Of a stretch of DNA of 64,000 nucleotides, positions 38,601 to 50,600 are shown in pieces. Source of the stretch: Larimichthys crocea (lineage: Eukaryota; Chordata; Actinopteri; Sciaenidae); the NCBI RefSeq assembly GCF_000972845.2, contig NC_040012.1:8464097-8528096 (forward strand), read 5' to 3'. The notes under the pieces are model-generated. The model saw only the letters and a program-made list of their open reading frames with translations. It was not told the DNA's origin and searched no databases. The position numbers were made by a program, and so were the translations under genes. Position 1 is the stretch's first letter, and each line of letters opens with the position of its first letter.

Positions 38601-41600
38601 GTTCTTTAATCTAATTTTATAGAAGATTTTTAAGATTATGTCAGAAAGTCTCTTGTATTTCTGTTGCTGCTGTATTAACTAACTCACATAGCATACTGGC
38701 AACAACATTTCAGATCACCTTCCACATCCAGTGAGTAGAAATGAATCATAATTCTCACCTCATCGTACTTGCAAGCAACATCTGCCAGGCTGCTGGTTTC
38801 CCCCAGTAGACTGAGATCCAGTTCACTGGGACCTGGAGACAAAAACAGGAACAGAACAATCATCAGCGAAACTCTATAAATTCACTTCAAATGACACATT
38901 TATTATTTGAATTTACCCGTGTAAATAAAGAATCACTGTAATGACCTGCAAATCTCACGATATGCAACGCTGATTTTTATTTGTCTTCCAGGCAGTTTGG
39001 TCGTTGTCTTCATGACTGCCACATTTCATCTCATCATTACATTGGTTATTTAATTTTCTAACATTGATTTGTTAATTACTTTAAGGCCTTTTTCTATCTT
39101 TGAAAGACATCGACAGAGAAGAGAAAGGAAATAATAGTCTTGAATTATTAACCCCTCAGCCACAGGGGGTGCCCTGATTATTTTACATTTGTCTCATTTT
39201 AAATTGCTTCTTTGTCGAACAGTCCAAACCTTTAAAGGTTTTTAGTTTACAGTGATATCCGTCTAAATATGCTCCTGTACGCTGCACCGTTATAACTCTC
39301 ACAGATCCCAGTTCACTGACAGGAATAACAGAAAGCCATGTACATACTTCATGCATGTTTCATGGGGCTCTGAATAAGGGGGATGAAACCGGCTGGAAAC
39401 AGAGCATCTTCAGGATGTCTTTCTTTATAACTGATTAATTAAGAGTCAAATTACGACTGATTGTGATTTTCCAGATTTTCAGAAATCACACCTAAAAATG
39501 ATAATTAAAAATACTGAAAACAAACTGAAATCAAACATTGTAAAATCCAAAATATGTCTGAGATCCTTTTAGATTGTTAAAAAATCATCATGTTGTATTA
39601 TTAATATGTACTTTCAGCTGTCACAGCTGAACCATATTATATAATATGCCTGTTTACTGTAGAGTTACTATGTCATTGAGTCTCATGTGTTTCATTTCAC
39701 AGCATGCAGTACCACAACAAACATGCAGCTGCACTTTGATGTCCAAGAGAAACTATTTCAGAGGAAAATAAAATATGCACGCATCAAGCTTAATCCTGAA
39801 CTTCCTGTTGTCAGAAAGCTGCCGAGGGTGATGCTGTGATAAATTCTAACACGTAGCATCTTCATCCCCTTCTTCAGTGCAAATGGGTCGCAAATAACAC
39901 TTCCCCCTGGCAGATTTTATTTCCTGCACGCCAGAGCCCTCTGAACAGAGAACTGGGTTAGAATCTGCCAGCATGCTGCTTCAAACGTTCAGGCAAATTG
40001 CAGAGAGACAGCAGCTGTGAATTTCTTAAATGCATTATGTTAAAAAGCGTCAGGATGCACCAGATTTCCAAAAAAAATCAGCTACCAACAACAATAATAT
40101 TACAAAAAAAATGTCCTCTGTGCTGTGTCCTCTCTGCACAACTTCAGCAGGAGTCAGCAACATGTCAGACTGCATCTCGACCTTAGAAAGTGAGGGGCCG
40201 AGGCATGACAGCGTGGACATTTTTGTTTTGCTGTTGAGGTCGGTGTTGTCAGGTGGCTGTGGCTGGCAGTCACTTCAAGTTGGTCCACATGTGCTGCTGC
40301 GATAATCATCCACTTCCGTCCTCTCCTGGGAAAAATATGGCACTTAGAAGCAGCCGACAGACTAGGAGGCAATTTCTCTTAAAGAGTTTGCCGTCGCTAC
40401 TTCCACTCTATTTCTGTTTCCCGCAGATTTCATCTTACTTTACTTGACTTGACTTTTCCATACGAGCAGATATAGTGCAATTTCATTTGATCTCTGAGAG
40501 GTTATAAGGTTAGAGATTGCATACATACGACCCAGATTTCATATGTTTCAGATGTGTCGTGCAAAAATAGACCTTTTAGTGGTTTCTTTCAAATTGCCCT
40601 CAGTGTTTTTTCTTTTTATCCATGGGTGGAACAATTGTGAGGCTCCATTATACAGAAAACATATGCAGGATGTCTTGACAAAATGCACAGATGTCACGCA
40701 GCACTTAAATGCATCTCCATCAAAAATACAGCTACATAACTGCTGTATGTAAGTGGTCTTTTCATGGGACGGTCTCTCAGTTCATTATGCCCTAAATGAG
40801 AAAAAAGGAAAGCTTTCTGTAGAAGGAGCATATTATCTTTAGATCAATATAATACATGTGTGTTTAGGCTTTTTCAACCTCACATATACAGTAGCACCTG
40901 AAGAGTAGAGAGGAAGACAGAGAGGAGGGAAATAACATATAGCAAATGGCCACATGTTGGATTCAAACCCTGGGCCGCTACAGCGAGGGCTCAGCTTGTT
41001 GACTTTGGGCGCACACTCAACCTCCTGGGCTACTTTGCCCCATGTACATGAGTGTTTAGTAGCCAACATTAAAAGGAAGCAAGCGCCGACATGTGAGTGA
41101 TTATTTCTGGAAAAATCTGAGCAAACTCTCAAAGTCATGGGGTACATTGTAACTTTTCTACCACCAACTGTTTCGATGATTTTGGTGAAACTCACCTCAG
41201 CTCAGTTTGATCTACAGAGTGATGGACAGTAAAGCAAACTGCTGCAAACTATAGCTACTGTTGGCTCAGTTTATTGGCCTGTGAGCTCAGAGCACTGGGG
41301 GAGTGTTAGTGTTTGGACTGCAGGTGTGTTGGGCCACTGAGAAAGAAGAAGAGGAGGTTTTCAGGGTCGAGGCGAGGGCGAAAGCTGACAGAGAGCAGAG
41401 CTGGTGTTGTGCCGGAGCTGGAGTTGGACAAGCGGGCAATGTAACCGGGCCTATCAACTTCTATGGACATAATGACAGAGGAAAAAATACCAAGGAGGAT
41501 GTTGACGGAAGATGCTCTAAATTTTGATCATAAGTAATATAATGATAAAAAATACATGTGTGCAACTGTTGAGTGGTATCAGACTCTGAAACTTGGGTCG

Positions 41601-44600
41601 CTAGATTGCAAAAATACCATTTTCCATTGCTTTAAGCAAGCCTCTGTGTGACTCAAGTGTTAAAAATACGGCTGCATCTGGTATTTCAATGTCCTCTCAT
41701 GAAGCAGACTGCTCTCAAGTGTGAGTAGAGAAGCTGCAGAAGTGTTTGTCAGGTAGCTGTCAAGTAGCACAAAGCAATTTTGATGTCAAGGATCAGCGGG
41801 AATGGGAGCTTCAGTCATATTATTGTTCCTAACCTTTTTCACCTGATGCTGAAAAGAAGCTCACAAAAAAAAAAATTAACAGACGATTTCAGGGCAAAAT
41901 TTTGTGTTGTTGCCACATCCAAACATGTCAACCAACAGCTCTGTTTGGCTGCTCACTCACTGTATTATCAGTGAAGTGATCATTTCTTTGTGTATTAGAA
42001 CACATTTTCTCCTCTTGAGCTATTTTAAGGTGCCATATGTTCTCTCATGGTGATTCTGTCTCTTGTGACACCAGCCTCAGTTTCCTCCTGAGTTAATCTC
42101 TTGTGCCAAATCTGCTCCAAACTGTCCACGTCATCACAAAACTACAAAACTGTTTTGGTGCAGTGCTTTTAAAAGAAAGAGAAAAATGGTGATTTGATCG
42201 GTTGTCACTAATAACTAATGTTCACGACATATTCCTCCAATTACTACACCACTTCCTGCTGCGCTACAACTGTGCCCGAGCTGTCTGGTACAACATAATG
42301 AACCATAAACATAAATCAAGCCAAGTTTATTTATGAAGCCAGAAAGCACATGTTGTTCAGGCACGGGGTTTTGTAATCTGTACAGTTAGACCCTTAACAC
42401 AGAGGGAAAAGACAATGTTGATCAAATTTAACACATGTTGCACGGCTTTTCATCAGCACGCCGTGCTTTATTCATCAAATTCAGGTAAAAGTTGTATGAC
42501 GTGTTTTAATTCTCATGCATGTGCTCTGAACATTTATACTGGTTCAAACCTCATTTGCAAGAAACCTAGTGACTTAAAATTCAGCCTCAGAGCAGAGGCT
42601 TGCTTAACAGTAGGTTATATAGGAGTCTAAATGCTATTATTGAATAATAATTTAAGTTTATGTGAAAAAAGCTTGTTGTTAATTATGATAAAAAAGAGGT
42701 TATTTACATTATTTACAGGTGAACAGTTCATATTAATAAGTTAGTACTTAATTCACTTCACTTAAAAATGGATGTTGTTAGGTTTAAAAATCGCTCATGT
42801 AATCCTTAAAAATGGATGTTGTTAGGTTTAAAAATCGCTCATGTAATCTTTGTGTGTGGTTGATGTCAGTTCAGTTTTTTGACCTCTCTCTCTTTTTGCT
42901 TTCTTTGCTCTTTACTTTACCTTTAGACTCCGCATTTTTGCTGTCTTTGGCTTTTTTATTTTCATAATGCTGGACTATTGTATTTTGCCTTATTTCTCAG
43001 AGTAAACAATGAAAAGAAACAAAGGAATCATGTGGAGTTTTTTCTTGTCGTTCAAGTGGATAACGAGGGAGGAGAGCGTCAGGCTCATGGCTTCACTGAT
43101 TAGGAACCGGTTATATGTGTTTGGATAAGGAAACAGATAAAAATATAGATATGTCTGACAAGTTTGCTCCTGTTATCAGTGGGAGGCTACTGCTTACCCG
43201 GATCCCAAAGATACATAGCACAGAAACAGACAAACAGGGAGCAGAGTGGGAATGACAGAGACAGCATTCAGCTGATTACAAGTCAGTGCAGCATCAAAAT
43301 GATTTAAAAATCTGTTATTTTGTGGTAGAAAAGTCTCAAAATGTTGCTTTAATAACCACAGTTAAGGGAACTGTATCAGAAATGTCATGATACATCATGA
43401 TTAGAATTTTTCAACTAAAAGGTAATCCTGTACCACTGGACTATATAATGAATATACAATCAAGAAGCACAAAGTAAAGACATAAGTCTTTTCCAACAGA
43501 CTCTCTGAAACTACAGAAGGATTGTACTGAACCTGAAAGCAGAACAGTGAGCAGCCTCTTCACTGTGAAAGATGTTGGATTTCTGTGTTGTGTTGGAACA
43601 GTAACAGATTACACCTACACTCCATTATGATTAAAAACAGGCATAATTTGTCAGCTCAGTTCTGTATAAACGTTAACATTTCCTATCACTGCAGGAACGC
43701 CTGCAGAGCGCTGACTGATATTTTCAAACTGACATTCAGTCAGGCCTTCACCGAAGGTCGGGAATGAGGCGCATTTTTTAAAAGGGTAAATTATCAGGTT
43801 TTTACGTAATGCATACAGTCTCTGTCACGTCATCTGACATATCAAAGACTCATTCCAACCTTGTTGATTCAGTATTTCTCACAAAGCGTGGCTAACCCTG
43901 CTTCACTGGTTGCTATGCCAACTCTTGTGGTAACCAGGGAGCTGGTGGGTGATGTTTTTGGTTTGGGAGAAGCTTTTCTACACTGTACACATAGCTCTTA
44001 AAAAGCAATAAAACCCCTGAGGCTGTTCTTTACTCGGACTGTTGGTATTTTCATGCATATCTGTTGCATCATATTTCATCATCATTTGGCCCCCGGCTAC
44101 TGTAAAGAATGCCTCCTACTACATTATGCATACACAGTCTAACGTTATGATTCTTTCATTTGTTATGACTCCTTATTATGACCTTAACTAACCCTTCTTT
44201 CTGGGAACCTATATTTTATCTCGTACAATTTTAAGTGTTCAAAAGTTTACTTACATGTAAAATTCGCCACGTTTTATCCGCTCCAGTGATACTGAGACTG
44301 GAATATATTATATAATATTAACCGAGAGCTGTAAAATCTGTCCTTCTGGCCCTGTGCTGCCCTTTGACACGTACAATAATGCAGTCAGTGTCAAAGCATA
44401 AGCACCAGCTTGGAGCTGTATAATAATAACAACAATAATAATAATAATAAGTAAGCAAGGTAATGTACTATAGCTATGTCAAACTGCAGAAATCAATTTG
44501 CTTGGCAACATTGTGTCACTGTGATTAGGCTAGGTTTGTTTGTTGTTGTTAGTGGGCGTGCTTGCCAGCATATCGTGCAATGCATTGTGGTACATGTAGG

Positions 44601-47600
44601 CGCAGCCGGCATGCGGACAGGAGAACTCTGCTTTCTCGATCAATATAGTGACATACACTGAGGAATTTACTGCTTCCATATTTACCATTAACACTGACTA
44701 AATAAAACGTAACAAACAAAAAGTAAAAAAGAAAATATTAGCATCAGGATGTACTGAATGCCTTGATGTGCTTCAGTCTATTTTATTTTGTGTTTTTAGA
44801 TTTTAGATAACGAGGAGACAGAGAGGAAATGTTGGAGAGAGACAGATGTGACATCCAGCAAAGGTTCCTGCCCAGAATTAACCCGGCGCTGATTATGTGG
44901 CATGTTCTGTAACCATTCAGCTACCAAGATGCTCCAGTATTATTTATATTTGATCTAAATCTGCAAAGTAACTAAAGGTATCAAATGACTGTAGTGGAGA
45001 TAAAGTTCCAGTTTAACAGTCTGTGTTAGTGTTTACTAAAATAAGTGTTTATCTCACCGGCTGCAGGTTCTTTGGAGGGAAACAGCTTGTTGTCCAAAGT
45101 CATGCTGATGTCACAGAAGACCTCCTCCTCGTCTCGGTCAGCATCCAACTGAAAGGAGAGAAACACAAGCTTTGATACTCTGCTTATTCATTCACACCTT
45201 TACTTAAGGCTCATCAGAATTGACGAATATGTGTTCAAAAGTCATGACCTGAACATCACAAACACGACAGACTGTGTCAGGCCACCGTGACATCCAGAAT
45301 GAGATTCATTATAAGACAAACATAAGAAATGAGTTCTGATGCTGGGAGCCACACACTTTGTATTCAATGCACATGGGACGCTTTAATAACACTGGATTAA
45401 TTAGCCTCCCTTCTGTGTCAATTGCTCTCTTTCACATTATTCAGACAGCGGTTGGTTTCCTTTGCACGTACAGTACTTGCAAATTGACCATGAAGAATCT
45501 GCTTTGGGAGCGAACTGGAAGCTGATTGAAGCAGACATCTCCTCCTGCCTAATCTGCTCTTTGGCCGTCCCTCTGCTCTTATCACGACCAATGACAAACA
45601 GCGGAAAGGCGTCCTTGTGAGTCCGAGAACGGATAAAAACAAACAGACTGGACATAATACGCCTTCAGGTGCAGGATTCTCAGCAGAGCTGACTTACTCA
45701 ACATGTAAACTAGATGAAGAAAAAAATGATTGTCAGACGAAATGTAAAATGAGGAGACAGAACCAACAATTGGCTTCCTCTTGGGGTTTCCATGGTAACA
45801 ACCTAAAAAAAAAGAGAGAGACTGTTGTCTGGTATCTACTGCGTGGGAGAGTCCCCCGCCCCAAGCCCCCGAGGGCCCTGCTAGTCCACCTGCAGAGGAG
45901 GAGCAGAAGGGATCAAACTGAGGATTCCCCGGAGAACGTGGCATTAGAAAAGCCATCAGAGGCACTCAGACCTCTCGGTGTCTGCTGTTATGAGCAGAAA
46001 AAGTACCTGCTGTCACACTGCAGTGCCTCTATAACCAAAATGTACTCCAACTTCACCAGAGAGGCTCTGTATAATCTTTTTCTACGTTACAAGAAGCTGC
46101 ATGAGACTCTTCAGTGAAAAGTGTCATTTTCAAGTACAGATTAACTTTTTGGAGAAAAGCTCGAGTGTCGTCTGAATGATTCAGAGCCATGACGGAGACT
46201 CTTCAGACTGAGGACAAGGACCTTGACAAATTAACACTGTGCAGAAACCCAATATGATCAATGAGTTCAAGCTGTGCAAAATTTGAACTCATTGATGATG
46301 TTAAACATCCTTGCAGGATAGCAGAACAGAGTTTATATTAGAGCAGAAAGGGCACCTGTGTCCCCTGATTAGAATAGTAATACAAACTAATGCTGCATTC
46401 ACAGTAAAACAGCTAAATCTGAAAATGCATGGAGAGCCAAACTGGAGAAAGTGTCCATTGTTTAATGTGTTTTTCAGCCTGGATTGTCCTCAAAATGTGT
46501 CTTTATAGTCAGTGGGTCCAAAGGTCTGAAACCACTAGTGAAGATAGTTATAGTTTGCAGTTGTTTTGAATGTAATACCCTTTTGTTCAGTCAAAAATGT
46601 AATTTTTTTTCATTAAAATTTCATGGATTGAAGAATATGTTCCCCTTTTCTGCACTCGAGCTGGCATCTACAAGTAAAACCTGATGATCCATGTTATCTC
46701 AGCATGATTTGACAACCATGTAACAGAGTATTTGTCTTTCTCTGTCTCCATTTTCAACCCTATAAATGTTCCAAGAGGTTGAGTTGACTGTCGAGAGACA
46801 GTTATTGCAAAGCTTTGAGCTGTGTCTGGTGTCGTAATCTTGCTGCAGTATGAATCCTTCTCCACAAAGATGTAAACCAAACCAGAGGGGGGTAGGACGT
46901 CTGAAGATTAGTGCTACTTCTCCTTGTTCAGGGTGAAGTCAGCTCAGTGTCGACTTTATTATCAATGCTGCCATATGTACAGGACATACAGAGAATTGAA
47001 ATTGCGTCTTTCCCAGTGCAAACAGCAATAAACATGAAATATAAAATATAAGTAAAAGATGTAAAAATATATAAATATAAAAATATATACAAGCCAAAAG
47101 ACATCCGAGAATAGAAAAGACAGTGGCAAGTCTGTAAGATATAAATAGTATAAATATGGTGGTATGAACAGAAAACGGACCAGTCTATACAGTATCAGTA
47201 TGGCAATATGGCACAGTAAACACAGAATTATCAGTATAAATATAAATATGGCAATATGGCAGTATAGACAGAATTTACAGTATAAACAGTGAGGTCTATC
47301 AAAAATGAAGGAGGGTCAGCAGTGTCCAGAGTTTGTGGAGGCAGCAGGCAGAGAAGGAAGAGGGGGCAATGCTGGGAGGGAGTTCAGCATCCTGATGGCC
47401 TGGTGGATGAAGTGTTGGCAAAACTCAAGACAGACTTGACTATTCCCCCCACCATGTTGTATCTCTCCCATTTATCTTCTTACATACACCCTTCTGTTAC
47501 TGCCAGAAAACTTCATTCATCAGTAAAAATAACTTTTTTTTAGTCCTTCACTGTGAAAATCTGGTATTTCTTGGTCCACCTTAAGTGTCTGGCCTTGTTT

Positions 47601-50600
47601 CCCCTCCTGAAAAGTGTTTTAGAAGCTGCTACTTATCCCCTGAGACCTCTTCTTGAGATGTTTTCCTTTGACAACATGTTTTCTGACTGTAGTCTCGAGA
47701 TCTTTATTTAGAAATTTCTCCATCTGTGATGCCTTTCTATCTCTCAGGGAACTAAGTTTTATTTTATTGATCTTCTGATGGTGCGGACACTTTTGGTCTT
47801 CCTGCTCAGGCTTTGGATCCAGTTTCAGCAAAGCGTTTTAGAGTTCCATGCACTGCCCCATTAGAGATCAGTCATGAAAGAAAGCCCCTCTTTGTTAAGA
47901 ATAACGCTTTGATTTATTTCTGAAGCCTTTGCCTTATGCCCAGTGCCAGGAGGGATCAGCCAGCCCACGCCAACCCTGATAAGGATAAGCAGTGATGGAA
48001 GATGGATGGATTTGAGGATCACCACAGCTGAGTGATTTTGTTCACAGATACATTTACCCCCTCCCTAAGAAAAATCATCTTAAAAGTGACAGAGGGGAAC
48101 AGGAATTGGCAATCATGTCCTCAACATTATAATCAATGGGTGTGACACTGCAGCAGTGTCACACCCATTGATTATAATGTTGTGCATATTTTTGACAAAA
48201 AATGTCTCATCCAAAGAAGTGTTTTACCTTCATGGTCTGAACATTTATAAAGCGAGGCAAAAGCCCTCATCCATTACCTCGAAGATCTCAAAGAAGGGGG
48301 CGTAGATTAAAGGAAGCATGAATCAGAGAAGCTTTGAGACAGCTTCAAGCTGCGGAAGTGCTTTAATAAAAAAAAACTTCTTCTTATAGCTGCAGTACAT
48401 CACAACAATGTAGTCAAGTGTTGTTATGTAAAGCTCAATGCTGTCACTCTTCAAAAGACATATAAATATAGTAGATATATAAATAGACTTAAGACCAAAT
48501 ATTAGTTTTAGATTATTCAGCCTTATTTTCAAAGCGAGACATATCCTGAGATCCAGACCACTGTTGTTCACACTTTTATTGTTTAGTCACAAAGCCTGTG
48601 TCTCATTTATATTTCAGGAATAAAGAACGAATCCCTTGTAACCATCCCTGGAGAGACGAGACACCCAGAAAGACAAACAAGGTGTCTTTGTGCTTGTTTA
48701 TATATTTGTGGCATCTAGCAGCGTGATGGAAGGAAGCTGCAGATGAACTCATTCAGGGAATATTTAATAAGATTGGTCTGTTTTTTCCTACGTTATGGCC
48801 ACAACAAACTTTTATCTCTCCCCGCAGTAATTTCCAGTTTGTCTTCATGGTGGAGGTGTGTGTGTGTGTGTGTGTGTGTGTGTCTGTTTGACAGCGGAGA
48901 CATGTTACATAAAGAAAACACACCTTCCTCCATACATCACCGTCACTTTTGACAGATGGAGATCCCAAATCCCAAACTGTCTGCAGAACATTAAGAAACA
49001 CTGTAACTGTTCATCAGAGGTGCCAAAACTGTCTATTAATGATAGAAGTAGGATTACTTGATTCATTTAAATAAAGAGAATTAATAGACTCATAGACATG
49101 TGTAATGACAATTAAGTCTTTCCAATTTTGCGTCGACCGTGTGGAGGAATTAGTCATTGTGCTTGAGTTCTGCCTTCCTATATTGGACCTGACATTTGAA
49201 ATGAAAGGATTACTTTCTCACAAAAGCCTTTTGCTGAGCGAAAAGCAATTAAGCCTCAGGTTATTGCATTCATTAGTCAAGAAACTATCGAGTCCTTCTC
49301 CTGGGATAATTACTGAAGAGCAGGAGGAACTTATCCAATCACAACTTAATCTTTAAAATCTGCTTTTGTGCTCAGAAAGGACAGAAACGAGACAGGTGCC
49401 GGTGTGACACACATGTTTTTTGAGCTGAAAATGTGATGTGCAGCACTGCCACTGTTCATTCTGACACCTCAGTGTAAACACCTCAGACAAAGAGCTTCTG
49501 TATAGTTGCAGTTTCCCTCATGACGCTGCTATATGTCCATTTGTCAATGCTTTTCTCTCTTTAATTTACTCTCGCTGTCTATCAGTGCAATTACAAGGTG
49601 AGCTGAAACGTTTAGTCCATTAGTTGATTAGTCAGGAAATAATCTGCAACCATTATTGCAACCAGATTTATTCATTTAACAATAAATAAATCTGCATGTT
49701 TCAAGAAAAGTGCTAAAATAATTGTCAAACATTCTACACATTTGCTCATTTTCTTTGTTTTGATCACTGTAAATTGAATCTGTTTGGGTTTTGGTCAAAC
49801 AAACAAGACATCTTAATACATCACCTTAGGCTACAAAGTTTTCACTAAACAATTATCCATCTATTTTCCATATCAGTTTGCGTGGGCTGGAGCCTATCCC
49901 AGCTGGCTTTTGACAATGGGATACACCCTAGACCAGTTCATCGCATAAGCTGACACAGAGACAAACAACCATTCATGCTCATGTTCACACCTACAGGCAA
50001 TTACATTCACCTGTTATCATAATCCTGCATATATTTGGACTGGTGGAGCCAGAGCACCCAGAGAAAACCCATGAAGAGAACATGCAAACTCCACACAGAG
50101 AGAACCCAGCCCACAAATAACAAGCTATGTCAAGCTGAGGAAGCTGCAGATTCAGGTGATAATTCTCTGTAGGTTCAAAGGTGTGAGATTATAATCACTT
50201 CATTGACCCACACAAAACGGCCTACAGCAAATGCTACCAGTTACTGTATTTCCCTGCTAAAGCCAGAGTAAGACATCTTGTGTTACAATGACTTAGCACT
50301 GATAAACACACATAAACACAAGCAAGCAAACAAACCACAAACAAGTTCTGTGGAATTAAATGTGACATGAAGTTCAACATCGAGTCGAAGGTGTGAAAAG
50401 ACACTCTTCTCCCAAGAGTGTCCCTCTCGACATTCAATCAACTCTAAATATAAAGTATAGATATTTTTCTCTGCCTAGCTATTATTTTATTTCTAAAGAA
50501 CAGCTGCTCAGCATGGGCATAATATGTCATGAAGCAGTTTTTTAAAGAGCACTTCAGGCCTTTTGTTTTCTGAGGCGCCAAGTCTGTGATTGCAGGGAAT

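Larger units (their letters stand above)
30194..38758 (-). other. ak5: AK5 intron, 8.6 kb
   Basis: Donor gtgaga. It contains a 41-bp tandem duplication (30,401), dispersed repeats (31,960-32,105; 33,890-34,110; 35,090-35,215; 35,265-35,590; 36,240-36,335; 37,340-37,430), a TTG/TTA microsatellite and a T homopolymer at 38,169-38,183. No gene is supported. Confidence 0.8.
38833..45057 (-). other. ak5: AK5 intron, 6.2 kb
   Basis: Donor gtgaga. It holds two reverse-oriented tRNA SINEs, a family A repeat (41,215-41,590), a 44-bp tandem duplication (42,761) and a short AAT run near 44,420-44,450. No gene is supported. Confidence 0.8.

Noticed and set aside
45582..45965. 127-codon - strand frame overlapping the 45,617 frame
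   Set aside because: Two overlapping antisense frames with no recognisable product and no splice support.
47619..47831. 70-residue lysine-rich protein
   Set aside because: It is the decayed N-terminal side of the Tc1/mariner transposase, in a broken frame.
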